Shown here in pieces: positions 27,739 through 36,791 of a stretch of 64,000 nucleotides of DNA. The notes under the pieces are model-generated. The model ran no database searches, was not told where the DNA came from, and saw only the letters and a list, made by a program, of their open reading frames with translations. A program made the position numbers and the translations under genes. Position 1 is the first letter of the stretch; each line of letters begins with the position of its first letter. The DNA comes from an uncultured SAR86 cluster bacterium. GTDB lineage: Bacteria > Pseudomonadota > Gammaproteobacteria > Magnimaribacterales > D2472. The stretch is taken from contig CACKNK010000002.1 in NCBI GenBank assembly GCA_902601475.1, forward strand, positions 1 to 64,000. Direction: 5' to 3'.

Positions 27739-29205
27739 TTGAAAAAACTCTATTTCCCATCTCAGATATATGATTTTGAAAAATCATTATTTGCATCAGG
27801 CATTGATGAATTAGGTCTAATGAAGGATGCTGCAAATGCTGCAGCACAATGGATAATCAGTAATCTCAAACAGGAAAGCTTCATTATTCTTGTTGGTCCT
27901 GGCAATAATGGTGGTGACGGGATCTATATAGGTAAATATTTAATTGATCATGGTTATAAGGTTTATTTTTTACGGGCTCTACAAGAAAAAACTAAGTCCA
28001 ACCTCACCAAGTCTGCTGAAAAAGATATAGAAAATTACTTGATTGCATTGGTCGATCTGGATGATTTCAATAAACAGGAAACCGTCATTGTTGACGCCAT
28101 GCTTGGAATCGGTGGCAGAGAAACTATTTCGAATGAAATAAAATCAGTAAATAAAATAGCAAATACATTCGAAAATAAGATTGCTATTGATGCACCTACT
28201 GGCTTAAATGCATTTAGTGGTAAGGCATCAGAAGAAACTTTTCTAGCAACAAATACACTGACTTTTTTTGGATATAAAATTGGGCAAATTCTTGATCCTG
28301 GAAAAAATTTCACTGGTAAAATGGAATTACTTAAATTAAATAAAAATATAGATGAAGAGATGACAGAAGCTGCCAATTTATTTTCATTTGAAGATGTGAA
28401 AGACCTTTTACCAAAACGAAAGTTAGATTCTCATAAAGGCATGTTTGGAAAGATAGCCATTTTAGCAGGCGATGTAGGGTATGAGGGTGCTGGAATACTT
28501 GCAAGTGCAGGAGCTCTGTCTGTTGGAGCTGGACTTGTAAGGCTTTTAAGTCAGGAGAATGCTGTTACCCCTGCGCTGTCATATCTACCAGAACTTATGG
28601 TTTCTGGATCTGATAATCCACAAGATTTTAAAGACGATATTAAAAGTGCCGAAGTAATCGTTTGCGGTCCTGGATTTAAAGACAGCTATTGGTCAGAACA
28701 ACTATTGTATATGGCAATTGAATCAGCAAAAGAAAACAATCAAACCTTGATCATGGATGCTGGGGCATTAAGGCTCTTATGCAATAAGCCATTTCAAGAT
28801 ACAGACCTTCCTTCTAAATTAATCCTAACACCACATCCAGGCGAGGCAGCAGCTCTGTTAAACTTGTCCACTGAAGAAATTCAAGAAAACAGACTCTCTG
28901 CATCAACCAATCTAGCAACAAAATTTAAGGCATCAATTGTTCTCAAAGGCCTTCAGACCGTTATTTCAAGTAATGCTAATTATATTTGTGATGAGGGCTC
29001 TCCAGCCCTATCAATTCCCGGGTCAGGAGACATTCTTGCGGGCATAATTGCAGGTCTAATTGGTAACAAGCTGGATTCATTAAGCGCAATTAAACTTGGT
29101 GTTGCTGTTCACGGAAGATCTGGCACCGAATACTCAAAAAATTTTGGCGATAGAGGTTTAGATGCTAAAACACTGATTGAGCTGATAAAAAAGAACATTA
29201 ATTAG
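27739..29205 (+). CDS. nnr: Bifunctional NAD(P)HX epimerase / ADP-dependent dehydratase
   Basis: Repairs damaged hydrated NAD(P)H. The N-terminal epimerase half has VGPGNNGGDGIYIGKYL and VDAMLGIGGRE. The C-terminal dehydratase half has HKGMFGKIAILAGDVGYEGA, VCGPGF, LILTPHPGEAAALL and SIPGSGDILAGIIAGLIG. This matches the fused YjeF protein (488 residues). The TTG at 27739 is the start that fits. Next to tsaE and amiC, as in E. coli and many others. Confidence 0.95.
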   Translation: MKKLYFPSQIYDFEKSLFASGIDELGLMKDAANAAAQWIISNLKQESFIILVGPGNNGGDGIYIGKYLIDHGYKVYFLRALQEKTKSNLTKSAEKDIENYLIALVDLDDFNKQETVIVDAMLGIGGRETISNEIKSVNKIANTFENKIAIDAPTGLNAFSGKASEETFLATNTLTFFGYKIGQILDPGKNFTGKMELLKLNKNIDEEMTEAANLFSFEDVKDLLPKRKLDSHKGMFGKIAILAGDVGYEGAGILASAGALSVGAGLVRLLSQENAVTPALSYLPELMVSGSDNPQDFKDDIKSAEVIVCGPGFKDSYWSEQLLYMAIESAKENNQTLIMDAGALRLLCNKPFQDTDLPSKLILTPHPGEAAALLNLSTEEIQENRLSASTNLATKFKASIVLKGLQTVISSNANYICDEGSPALSIPGSGDILAGIIAGLIGNKLDSLSAIKLGVAVHGRSGTEYSKNFGDRGLDAKTLIELIKKNIN

Positions 29206-29212
29206 TTTTCCT

Positions 29213-29674
29213 ATGAATATTTTGCTTGAGGATGAATCTGCTTCAATTGAACTTGGACGATTATTGTCAGATGCATTGCGATCCGCTGATGAAGAAAAAT
29301 TTGAAATCCATTTAGAAGGTAACCTTGGAGCGGGCAAAACAACCATTGCACGCTCATTGATAAATGGTCTTGGCTGGCAGGGTAAAGTTAAAAGTCCAAC
29401 CTACACAATTTATGAAGAATACCAAGTCAAAGATTTTCTTTGTAAACATATTGACCTATACAGAATTGATAATCAGGAAGATGTAGATATGTTAGATCTT
29501 GAGACGGTTTCTGAAAAAAAATTATTAATCTTGATTGAGTGGCCGGAGAATTTACCCAACAAAAGAAAATTTGATTTAAAAATTTCTATTGTGCATAAAA
29601 ATGAATCGCGATTAGTTAAACTTTCAGGCACAGCTAGTAAAATAATAAAAACTGTTGAATCTAAATATGCATAA
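29213..29674 (+). CDS. tsaE: tRNA threonylcarbamoyladenosine biosynthesis ATPase TsaE
   Basis: A 153-residue ATPase with Walker A HLEGNLGAGKTTIARSLI, SPTYTIYEEY and HIDLYRIDNQEDVDML, all TsaE signatures. The conserved IEWPENLP follows. TsaE drives the TsaBD complex that makes t6A at tRNA position 37. It lies seven bases after nnr and overlaps the ATG of amiC by eight bases. Confidence 0.95.
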   Translation: MNILLEDESASIELGRLLSDALRSADEEKFEIHLEGNLGAGKTTIARSLINGLGWQGKVKSPTYTIYEEYQVKDFLCKHIDLYRIDNQEDVDMLDLETVSEKKLLILIEWPENLPNKRKFDLKISIVHKNESRLVKLSGTASKIIKTVESKYA

Positions 29675-30935
29675 AGTTATCTTTTCACTTGTATTTTTTT
29701 TGTGTCTATTTACACCTCTTGGTGCAAACTCACTAAATTTTGAAAACATAAAAGAATTACCCAATGGTGATATAAGAATTTCATTCAAACTTCAAAAAGT
29801 TGCCTTAATTAATGCCTATGCCCTAGATGACCCATCAAGAATTGTTATTGATGTTCGAGATACCAAGGTAAGTTCATTTTCAGAAGAAAATAACCTTGGG
29901 CCATTAAAGCTTGTGAGAGCATCGGATCAAAATAACCTGTCTAGGATTGTAATTGATCTTAAAGAGTCCGTTTATTGGAAAAAGCCATGGCAGATTAAAT
30001 CTAAAGACCACGTCAAATTAATACTGGAAATTAAGCAATCGCAAAGAGTCAAAAAAAATACGCGCGATATTTTAATTGCAATTGATGCTGGCCATGGGGG
30101 AAAGGATCCTGGATCGGTTGGAACCAACATTCTTGAAAAAGACGTAACTTTGATGATTGCCAAAGAGCTTGAGAGAACTCTTAGGGATACCCAAGGTTAT
30201 AAGCCGATTATGATTAGATCTACAGATGAATTTGTAAATTTAGATGATCGCTATCAAAAAGCAAGAGAATTAGGAGCAGATCTATTTGTTTCTATTCATG
30301 CCGATGGCTTTCGACTCTCAAGAGTAAAGGGGGCATCAGTGTATGTATGGTCTGAAGAAGCCTCCTCAATTACAGCAGAGAATTTGTCAAAAGCTAAGCT
30401 TGTTGCAGATAGCTCAATAAAGTCAAAGGTTGGAAGGCTTGATTTCCAAGACTTTGATGAGGATGCTGCCAGAGCAATATACCAGCTAGCTTATGAGGCT
30501 AAAATTGAAAATAGTATAATTCTTGGTGAAAAGATATTAGAGCAATTAAAAAGAGATCCTTTCACACACATGCATAAACCAAATGTTGAATTTGCTGACT
30601 TTAGAGTTTTAAAATCAATAGATATCCCATCTGTTTTAGTTGAGTCTGGATTCATAACCAACCCTGACGATTCTAGAAGATTATCAAAAAAACCTGGCAG
30701 AAGAATGATTGCAAGAAGTATATTTATTGGAATTCATGAATATTTCAAAGTTAAACCAAAACCTAATACCATTATGGATCCCTTGCCCGAATTCTTGACA
30801 TATACCATCCAAAAAGGAGATGTTATTTCTGAAATTGCAATTCGTTTTGGGGTAACCGTCAACGAAGTGATTAAGTGGAATGAATTAGATCCATCTAGTA
30901 TATTTCCGGGTCAAAAAATTAAAATCTATATCTGA
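29667..30935 (+). CDS. amiC: N-acetylmuramoyl-L-alanine amidase with AMIN and LysM domains
   Basis: Cleaves peptide stems from peptidoglycan, usually during cell separation. A signal peptide (FSLVFFLCLFTPLGANS) is followed by an AMIN domain (about residues 20-130). The Amidase_3 zinc domain has DAGHGGKDPGSVG, LEKDVTLMIA, SIHADGF and VESGFITNPDD. A C-terminal LysM domain follows (YTIQKGDVISEIAIRFG). ATG 29667 is preferred to the upstream in-frame TTG because the signal peptide follows it directly. The symbol is approximate; AmiB is equally possible. mutL, which often follows, is absent. Confidence 0.94.
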   Translation: MHKVIFSLVFFLCLFTPLGANSLNFENIKELPNGDIRISFKLQKVALINAYALDDPSRIVIDVRDTKVSSFSEENNLGPLKLVRASDQNNLSRIVIDLKESVYWKKPWQIKSKDHVKLILEIKQSQRVKKNTRDILIAIDAGHGGKDPGSVGTNILEKDVTLMIAKELERTLRDTQGYKPIMIRSTDEFVNLDDRYQKARELGADLFVSIHADGFRLSRVKGASVYVWSEEASSITAENLSKAKLVADSSIKSKVGRLDFQDFDEDAARAIYQLAYEAKIENSIILGEKILEQLKRDPFTHMHKPNVEFADFRVLKSIDIPSVLVESGFITNPDDSRRLSKKPGRRMIARSIFIGIHEYFKVKPKPNTIMDPLPEFLTYTIQKGDVISEIAIRFGVTVNEVIKWNELDPSSIFPGQKIKIYI

Positions 30936-31798
30936 TGAAGTGGACAAATAACAAAACAATTTTGATAACGGGTGCTACGAACGGTATTGGCAAAGCTGCC
31001 GCAATAAAGTTTGCCGAATCAGCAAAATCAATTGCTTTTACCTATCGCAATGAAGAGCTGGCTGAAGATTTAAAAAATGAAATGCAAAAAATTAACCCAA
31101 ATCTTTCAATCAATAATTTCTTTTGTGATTTTTCTGTTCAAGACTCTATTCGAGAATGTGCTGATAAAATTAAAAATGACCTTAAAGCAATAGATTTGCT
31201 TATCAATAATGCAGGAGTGGTGAATACCGAATACAGTGAAACCATTGATGGAATTGAAAACACATTTGCAGTCAATCATTTGGGGTACTTTCTTTTTACA
31301 AACCTATTGCTAGATCTTGTTAAAAAGGAAAGTGAATCAAGAATCATCAATGTTTCTTCAGCAGCACATCATTTTGTAAAAGGAATGCAGTGGGATGACA
31401 TAAATTATAAAGATAACTTTAAAATGGGGCTAAAAGCTTATGGTCAATCAAAACTTGGAAACATTCTTTTTACAAAACAATTAGCGAAGAAACTTCAAAA
31501 AGATGCCGTTACTGTCAATGCAATTCATCCCGGCGGAGTTAATACCTCATTGGGCAATCAAAATAATTCACTCTTAGGAAGAGTATTGAAAATAATTTTA
31601 AAGCCATTTTTTAGATCACCTCTCAAAGGTGCAAATACAATAATTTATCTGGCTGAGATAGACGGTCTCAGTATTACTGGAGCTTACTGGGTTGATGGAA
31701 GAGTTGCCAAAACATCACACTACTCAAAAAATGAAGCGGAAGCAGAAAAATTGTGGAGGCTATCTGAAAAACTTGTTAATCAAGAATTTGATATCTAA
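30935..31798 (+). CDS. Short-chain dehydrogenase/reductase (retinol-dehydrogenase-like)
   Basis: A 287-residue SDR. The cofactor-binding ILITGATNGIGKAAAIKF (TGxxxGxG), LLINNAGVVNTE (NNAG), and the catalytic Ser (IINVSSAAHHFV) and YxxxK (AYGQSKLGNIL) are present. The C-terminal HPGGVNTSLG is typical of the retinol-dehydrogenase/WWOX-like subgroup. The substrate is unknown. The start overlaps the amidase stop by one base (TGATG). It ends one base before the convergent priA gene. Confidence 0.88.
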   Translation: MKWTNNKTILITGATNGIGKAAAIKFAESAKSIAFTYRNEELAEDLKNEMQKINPNLSINNFFCDFSVQDSIRECADKIKNDLKAIDLLINNAGVVNTEYSETIDGIENTFAVNHLGYFLFTNLLLDLVKKESESRIINVSSAAHHFVKGMQWDDINYKDNFKMGLKAYGQSKLGNILFTKQLAKKLQKDAVTVNAIHPGGVNTSLGNQNNSLLGRVLKIILKPFFRSPLKGANTIIYLAEIDGLSITGAYWVDGRVAKTSHYSKNEAEAEKLWRLSEKLVNQEFDI

Positions 31799-33763
31799 CT
31801 AAAAGTTCAAAGGGTCAATTTCCACTTTCCATCTCACGCTACTTGATTTTGCTAATTGGCCAATTCTTTTTTCCAATTGATTTAAAGCACTATGGAGTAC
31901 CGTTCTTTTGTTAGCTTGCAAAAGAACATAATGAAAATATCGTCCTCTGACTTTAAATATCGATGCAGGCATCGGTCCATAAAAATTACATCCTGGTAAT
32001 TCAAAATTTTTTAAAATAGCTTCTAAAAAGTTAATATTTTTTTGAATCACAGTTGATGAAGATTTTAAAAGAGCTTGATAAGCGTAAGGTGGTTGGCTCT
32101 GCTTTTTTCTTTCTGTTAATAGATCCATTGCAAACGGCATATATGTTCCCGATTTAAGTTTCTCTAAGAAAGGGTGATCAGGATACCTGGTTTGAACTAG
32201 GACTACTGCTTTAGTATCCAACCTCCCTGCTCTCCCACTAACTTGAATTAATTGTTGTCCAAGATCTTCTAATGCTGATGGATTAATACTGGTTAACCCT
32301 GAGTCAATATTCATGACGATTACTGTTTTTAATTTCTTAAAATCGTGTCCTTTGATGAGCATTTGAGTGCCAACAATTACGCCCTGATGGGCATCATTAA
32401 TGCTTTTTAATAGCTCAGTTAAGGCACCCTTTTTTTTAGTTGTATCACTGTCAAATCTATAAACCTCACCCCTATCAATCGGGGTATTGTCTTGTAAGTA
32501 TTTCGATATACTCTCAGTGGCATAGCCTACTCCTCCAAGCTCACTATTCCCACAATCAGGGCATTGCTCAGGTATTCCATATGCAGAATCACATCTATGG
32601 CATATCAATCGATTTTTCTCATGATGGAATACCATGTTGGTTTCACAATTATTACATCTCGCAACCCAGTCACATTCACTGCATCGATATTCAGGTGCAA
32701 ATCCTCGTCGATTAATAAATACCATGCTTAGTACTTGGCTCGCATAATCATCTAAGATGGCTTTTTGGCCAATCTCAGAAATCCCGCCCTTTAAATTATT
32801 TGCATTGATGTCTACAAAAGTTAATTTAGGTGGCGATGATTGATTAAACCTTTCAAGCAACTCTGTTTTTTTAAATTTCTTATCTTCAACCTGACGCAAG
32901 ATACTCAAAGATGGGGTAGCAGAGCCTAAAATTATTGGTATCTTTAGATCGCTAGCTCTTTTGATTGCTACATCACGAGCTGAATAACTAAGGCCCTCAA
33001 CTTGTTTATAAGAATGATCATGCTCTTCATCAACAATAATTAGACCAAGGTTTTTTAGTGGCATTAAAACAGAAGATCGAGTTCCAATAATAATTTTTTT
33101 ATTACCATTTCTAGCATCCCTCCAAACCTTCCATCTATTTAAGTTGGTAATTCCAGAATGATAGTAAGCTACCAACTCTCCAAAAATTTTTTTTAACCTC
33201 TTTACCATTTGCGGAGCTAGAGAAATTTCAGGAATAAGCATTAATACAGATTGATTGGACTTAAGTTGTTCTTGAATTAATTTAATGTAGATCTCAGTTT
33301 TGCCAGAACCCGTCACACCATACAGAAGACAGGGATCAAAACCTTTTAATTGTTTTAAAGCTAAAAATGCTTTTTCTTGATGTGAGGTTAAATCTAAATT
33401 AAAGTCCGGCACCGCCTCACTTACTAAATCATTATTTTGGAGTTCAACTGCGTTAGCTTTTCTTAGGTAGGGAGGCATAAAGTTATCGATGACTTGCCCA
33501 ATTGGAAAGTGATAATAGTCTGATATCCAATGCAGCAATGCCAATTCATTAGTATTAAAAATTTCAAAGTCATCAAAAACCTTTTTTATTTTTAAGGTCT
33601 TAAATGCGGGCTTATTAACTTTTTTTATTACAACACCAATTCTTTCTCTGTTGGAGAAGTCAACAAGTACTCTAAATCCAATTTCTAGCCTAATATCTGA
33701 CGAATAAGTAAAAGTTCCTTGAACAGCAAGTGGTAAAGAGATGTTATAAAAAAATTTACTCAT
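31799..33763 (-). CDS. priA: Primosomal replication-restart helicase PriA
   Basis: Restarts stalled replication forks by loading DnaB. The N-terminal DNA-binding domain is followed by helicase motifs: YGVTGSGKTEIYI (Walker A), VDEEHDHSYKQ (DEEH), GSATPS and SGRAGR. Zinc-binding cysteines lie in YRCSECDWVARCNNCETN and RLICHRCDSAYGIPEQCPDC. The length, 654, is shorter than E. coli (732), mostly at the N-terminal end, but the core is intact. The gene converges with the SDR gene with no spacing. Confidence 0.95.
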   Translation of the reverse strand: MSKFFYNISLPLAVQGTFTYSSDIRLEIGFRVLVDFSNRERIGVVIKKVNKPAFKTLKIKKVFDDFEIFNTNELALLHWISDYYHFPIGQVIDNFMPPYLRKANAVELQNNDLVSEAVPDFNLDLTSHQEKAFLALKQLKGFDPCLLYGVTGSGKTEIYIKLIQEQLKSNQSVLMLIPEISLAPQMVKRLKKIFGELVAYYHSGITNLNRWKVWRDARNGNKKIIIGTRSSVLMPLKNLGLIIVDEEHDHSYKQVEGLSYSARDVAIKRASDLKIPIILGSATPSLSILRQVEDKKFKKTELLERFNQSSPPKLTFVDINANNLKGGISEIGQKAILDDYASQVLSMVFINRRGFAPEYRCSECDWVARCNNCETNMVFHHEKNRLICHRCDSAYGIPEQCPDCGNSELGGVGYATESISKYLQDNTPIDRGEVYRFDSDTTKKKGALTELLKSINDAHQGVIVGTQMLIKGHDFKKLKTVIVMNIDSGLTSINPSALEDLGQQLIQVSGRAGRLDTKAVVLVQTRYPDHPFLEKLKSGTYMPFAMDLLTERKKQSQPPYAYQALLKSSSTVIQKNINFLEAILKNFELPGCNFYGPMPASIFKVRGRYFHYVLLQANKRTVLHSALNQLEKRIGQLAKSSSVRWKVEIDPLNF

Positions 33764-33769
33764 TTATCT

Positions 33770-33797
33770 TTGTAAAGCCATCAGGTTTTGATATAGT
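33770..33797 (+). promoter_or_regulatory. Predicted sigma70 promoter of rpmE2
   Basis: TTGTAA (33770-33775) and TATAGT (33792-33797) are separated by 16 bases and lie 26 bases before the L31 start. Both are near consensus. No Shine-Dalgarno sequence is visible between the promoter and the ATG, and I see no clear Zur-box palindrome, although type-B L31 genes are often zinc-regulated. Confidence 0.5.
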
Positions 33798-33823
33798 GCT
33801 CATCCTTAGAAACTAATTTTATT

Positions 33824-34066
33824 ATGAAAGCAGATATACATCCTGAATACAGAGAAGTTTTATTCCATGATTCTGGTGCTGATAAGTACTTTCTCATACC
33901 TTCAACATTAGAAACTAGTGAAACAAAGGAGTATGAAGGCAAAACTTATCCTTATTATCCTCTTGATATTTCATCTGCATCTCATCCTTTTTACACAGGC
34001 ACTCAAAGGATAGTTGATACCGGCGGTCGTGTTCAAAGATTTGAAAAAAGGTTTGGAAAGAAATAA
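33824..34066 (+). CDS. rpmE2: 50S ribosomal protein L31, type B
   Basis: An 80-residue protein that matches L31 type [37 protein letters not shown] and VQRFEKRFG. The type-A CxxC zinc motif is missing, so this form needs no zinc. In many bacteria this type is a zinc-shortage backup; in others it is the only copy, which cannot be decided here. Divergent from priA, with its own promoter. Confidence 0.96.
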   Translation: MKADIHPEYREVLFHDSGADKYFLIPSTLETSETKEYEGKTYPYYPLDISSASHPFYTGTQRIVDTGGRVQRFEKRFGKK

Positions 34067-34071
34067 ATTTT

Positions 34072-34524
34072 CTAACCAACCCCTGAGCTACCAAATCCCT
34101 TTACTCCTCTTTTTGATTCTTTAAATGCATCAACGATGTTAAATTTTGCTTGAATTACAGGAACTATCAGCATTTGGGCTATCCTATCCCCAGAGTTAAT
34201 CTCAAAGTCTTTATCAGATCTATTCCAGGCTGGTACCTTGAGTTCACCTTGATAATCAGAATCAATCAAGCCCACTAGGTTTCCTAAAACAAGCCCGTGT
34301 TTGAATCCTAACCCTGATCTCGGTATTACGATCGCTGCCAAGCATGGGTCATTAATATGCATTGCAAATCCTAAAGGAATTAAAAAAGTCTCATTAGATT
34401 TTATTTTAATGGGTTCATTGAGGCACGCTCTTAGATCCATACCTGCTGATCCTTCGGTAGCATATTCAGGTAAAGCAATTTCGGTTCCAAGTCTGGGGTC
34501 AATAATTTTTATTTCAATTTCCAT
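34072..34524 (-). CDS. dut: dUTP pyrophosphatase
   Basis: Hydrolyses dUTP to dUMP, keeping uracil out of DNA. Five family motifs are visible: [54 protein letters not shown], and a C-terminal [11 protein letters not shown]. The length is normal at 150 residues. It lies two bases after the sixA-like gene on the same strand. Confidence 0.97.
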   Translation of the reverse strand: MEIEIKIIDPRLGTEIALPEYATEGSAGMDLRACLNEPIKIKSNETFLIPLGFAMHINDPCLAAIVIPRSGLGFKHGLVLGNLVGLIDSDYQGELKVPAWNRSDKDFEINSGDRIAQMLIVPVIQAKFNIVDAFKESKRGVKGFGSSGVG

Positions 34525-34526
34525 AA

Positions 34527-35009
34527 TTATTTTTTTGGTTTTCTAAAATTAATCAGTTTGTTTTGATGTTTCCTTATTTTATCCCATGAATCCACAATTT
34601 TTATTTGTGCCAGCGTGCAAGTAGGAAATTTATCTATCGTCTGATTTGCTAGCAGCTCAGTCATTAAGTGCATGGATGGATTGTGGCCAACAATCATTAC
34701 AGACGCAGTTTCTAAATTGATTTGAGAAAGAATCTCTATTAAATTCCCAACGCTTGAGTGATAAATACTATCAAGAAATTTATGATCTAATGCAAAGTTA
34801 GAAATGCTTTGGATAATATCAAACGTTTCTTTTGTTCGAGCGCTTGGGCTACATAGTACATGATCTATTTTGAGCTTTTTTTCAAAAAATAATTCTCCAA
34901 GATCCAGAGCGTTTCTTCTGCCACGATTATTTAGTGGTCTATCAAAATCACTATGATGATTGCTTGCCCAAGATGACTTAGCATGACGTAATAAAAATAA
35001 TTGATTCAC
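34527..35009 (-). CDS. sixA: SixA-like histidine phosphatase
   Basis: A 160-residue histidine phosphatase. The N-terminal [11 protein letters not shown] carries the RHG-like catalytic His, with [22 protein letters not shown] and [17 protein letters not shown] following; the last His completes the active site. SixA-type proteins dephosphorylate phosphohistidine on signalling proteins. No phosphorelay is encoded here, so the partner is unknown. It is transcribed with dut. Confidence 0.85.
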   Translation of the reverse strand: MNQLFLLRHAKSSWASNHHSDFDRPLNNRGRRNALDLGELFFEKKLKIDHVLCSPSARTKETFDIIQSISNFALDHKFLDSIYHSSVGNLIEILSQINLETASVMIVGHNPSMHLMTELLANQTIDKFPTCTLAQIKIVDSWDKIRKHQNKLINFRKPKK

Positions 35010-35023
35010 TTAGTTATTCTATC

Positions 35024-35052
35024 TTGCTTATAACCCCTTCGTACTTTAAAAT
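35024..35052 (+). promoter_or_regulatory. Predicted sigma70 promoter of rpmB
   Basis: TTGCTT (35024-35029) and TAAAAT (35047-35052) are 17 bases apart. The expected transcription start is near 35058-35060, only two to four bases before the ATG at 35062. The rpmB mRNA would therefore be almost leaderless, which fits the absence of a Shine-Dalgarno sequence. Confidence 0.5.
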
Positions 35053-35061
35053 CGCTTGCCT

Positions 35062-35298
35062 ATGAGTAAAGTATGTCAAGTAACAGGCAAAATGCCTCAG
35101 TCTGGAAATCATGTTTCACACGCTAATAATCGCGTGAAAAGAAAGTTTATGCCTAATTTACATACCCACAGATTCTGGGTTGAATCTGAAAATAGATTTG
35201 TTTCCTTAAAAGTATCTACCAAGGGTATGAGAATTATTGATAAGAAAGGTATCAGTGCCGTTCTTAAAGATATCCGAGCCAGAGGCGAAAAAGTTTAA
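35062..35298 (+). CDS. rpmB: 50S ribosomal protein L28
   Basis: The sequence [20 protein letters not shown] with [13 protein letters not shown] and [13 protein letters not shown] is a standard L28 (78 residues). ATG 35062 gives the family N-terminus; an in-frame TTG at 35056 is less likely. rpmG (L33), its usual partner in gammaproteobacteria, does not follow: the next gene begins at 35299 on the other strand. Confidence 0.97.
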   Translation: MSKVCQVTGKMPQSGNHVSHANNRVKRKFMPNLHTHRFWVESENRFVSLKVSTKGMRIIDKKGISAVLKDIRARGEKV

Positions 35299-36177
35299 TT
35301 AATAAACTACTGCTTCATTAAAATCTTTAGGCCCTCCGAGCATCTCTCTATCACTTCTTGGTTGAGTTCCATCTGGGTTTGTAATTCCTAGCTCTTTACC
35401 AACTTCTGCTGCAATAAGTGTTTTGCCACTATGCTGTATTTTATTTTCCTGATCGTAAAACGCTCTAATGACTTTTCCTGCAAAAGCTTGGGAAGCGGCT
35501 CCTTTTAGAAATTCAGCATATTGTTCATCCATATTTTTACTAACTTTTTCAGTTTTTTCATCCAGAACAATACCTGACCAAAGTGAAATGGAACATACAT
35601 CATGATCTTTAAAATCAAAAGCCATATCAAAAGCCATTTTGTCTATTCCTGCTTTTTGAGCTCCATAAATTGGGCCATGCATATAACAACTTGAACCATG
35701 TGAAGAAATTTGAACAACCAGTGATTTGGGTGTTTTTATCAACATTGATGCAAGCGCATGACTAAGAAAATAATTTGACTTTAATCCAACTTCAATAACA
35801 GACCATAAATCTGTTGATTTTTCCCAAAAAGGTTTGGGTAAGACCAGGTCGTCATGTATTTGGCATGCAGCATGGATAAGCATATCGAGTCTGCCATATT
35901 TATCCTCAATAATGGATTGAATGTTTTGAATGTCTTTTTTTAGATTTAAGTCTGCTGGTAAAACATCACACTCTATACCTTGTTTTTCAATATTTGAGGC
36001 CGTATCAATCAAGCTTGAATTTATCTCAAAACCAAATTGGCTAACTGTGGTGCCGGAATCCACAGAGCGTCCAACACAAATAATTGTGTCGCCGGGTTTA
36101 CCAACACTTTCAGCAATTCCTTTGCCCACTCCTCTGCTTGCTCCGGTAATCAGAATAACTTTTCCTTTATCTATCAT
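35299..36177 (-). CDS. Short-chain dehydrogenase/reductase
   Basis: An SDR with VILITGASRGVGKGIA (cofactor), LDMLIHAACQ (in place of NNAG), the catalytic Ser in VVQISSHGSS and a Tyr/Lys in GPIYGAQKAGIDKM (YxxxK). The 296-residue frame begins at GTG 36189, but ATG 36177 has GGGAA at good spacing. It resembles the DHRS1-like group found in animals and marine bacteria. The substrate is unknown. It is divergent from maf. Confidence 0.85.
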   Translation of the reverse strand: MIDKGKVILITGASRGVGKGIAESVGKPGDTIICVGRSVDSGTTVSQFGFEINSSLIDTASNIEKQGIECDVLPADLNLKKDIQNIQSIIEDKYGRLDMLIHAACQIHDDLVLPKPFWEKSTDLWSVIEVGLKSNYFLSHALASMLIKTPKSLVVQISSHGSSCYMHGPIYGAQKAGIDKMAFDMAFDFKDHDVCSISLWSGIVLDEKTEKVSKNMDEQYAEFLKGAASQAFAGKVIRAFYDQENKIQHSGKTLIAAEVGKELGITNPDGTQPRSDREMLGGPKDFNEAVVY

Positions 36178-36209
36178 GATGTTTCCCACCTATGCTATAA
36201 AATATATTT

Positions 36210-36791
36210 ATGATATATCTTGCATCAAAATCTCCACGAAGGGCAGAATTACTAAAAAAAATCAATGTAGAGTTTTTGTTACTTGAAGCAGAAATTGAAG
36301 AGAATCTCGTCTTAGAAGGTAGTCCAGCATTTAATGCAGAGAAACTTGCAAAAGAGAAGTGTTCTCAAGGGATAAAAAATGCAATTGCTACCAATCTTGA
36401 AAATTACCCTGTATTAGCAGCGGATACCATTGTTGTTATGGGCAATAAAATATATGGCAAGCCTAAGTCATCAGATCATGCTTTTGCGATGCTATCAGAA
36501 CTCTCCGGACAAGTTCATGAAGTCATAACCGGTGTTTCAGTTGGTGCTTGGGATTCTAAAAAAGCAGATATAGCAACGATATCTGTATCTACATTCGTAG
36601 AATTTGGAGATATTTCAGCCATTGAGCTTAAAGAATACAGTGAAACTGATGAACCCCTTGATAAGGCTGGGGCATATGCAATTCAAGGTTATGCAGAAAA
36701 GTTTATAAAAGGAATAAAGGGAAGTTATTCGAATGTTGTTGGCTTGCCGCTATTTGAAGCACTTAAACTTCTAAAACAGTTTCAATTATAG
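36210..36791 (+). CDS. Maf-family nucleotide pyrophosphatase (YhdE type)
   Basis: A Maf protein of 193 residues: YLASKSPRRAELLKKI, VLAADTIVVMGNKIYGKP, VHEVITGVSV and IQGYAEKFIKGIKGSYSNVVGLPL. The last motif is typical of the YhdE (dTTP/UTP pyrophosphatase) subgroup. Such enzymes clear modified or non-canonical nucleotides and are linked to division control. The stop overlaps the convergent Fe-binding protein gene by ten bases. Confidence 0.93.
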   Translation: MIYLASKSPRRAELLKKINVEFLLLEAEIEENLVLEGSPAFNAEKLAKEKCSQGIKNAIATNLENYPVLAADTIVVMGNKIYGKPKSSDHAFAMLSELSGQVHEVITGVSVGAWDSKKADIATISVSTFVEFGDISAIELKEYSETDEPLDKAGAYAIQGYAEKFIKGIKGSYSNVVGLPLFEALKLLKQFQL

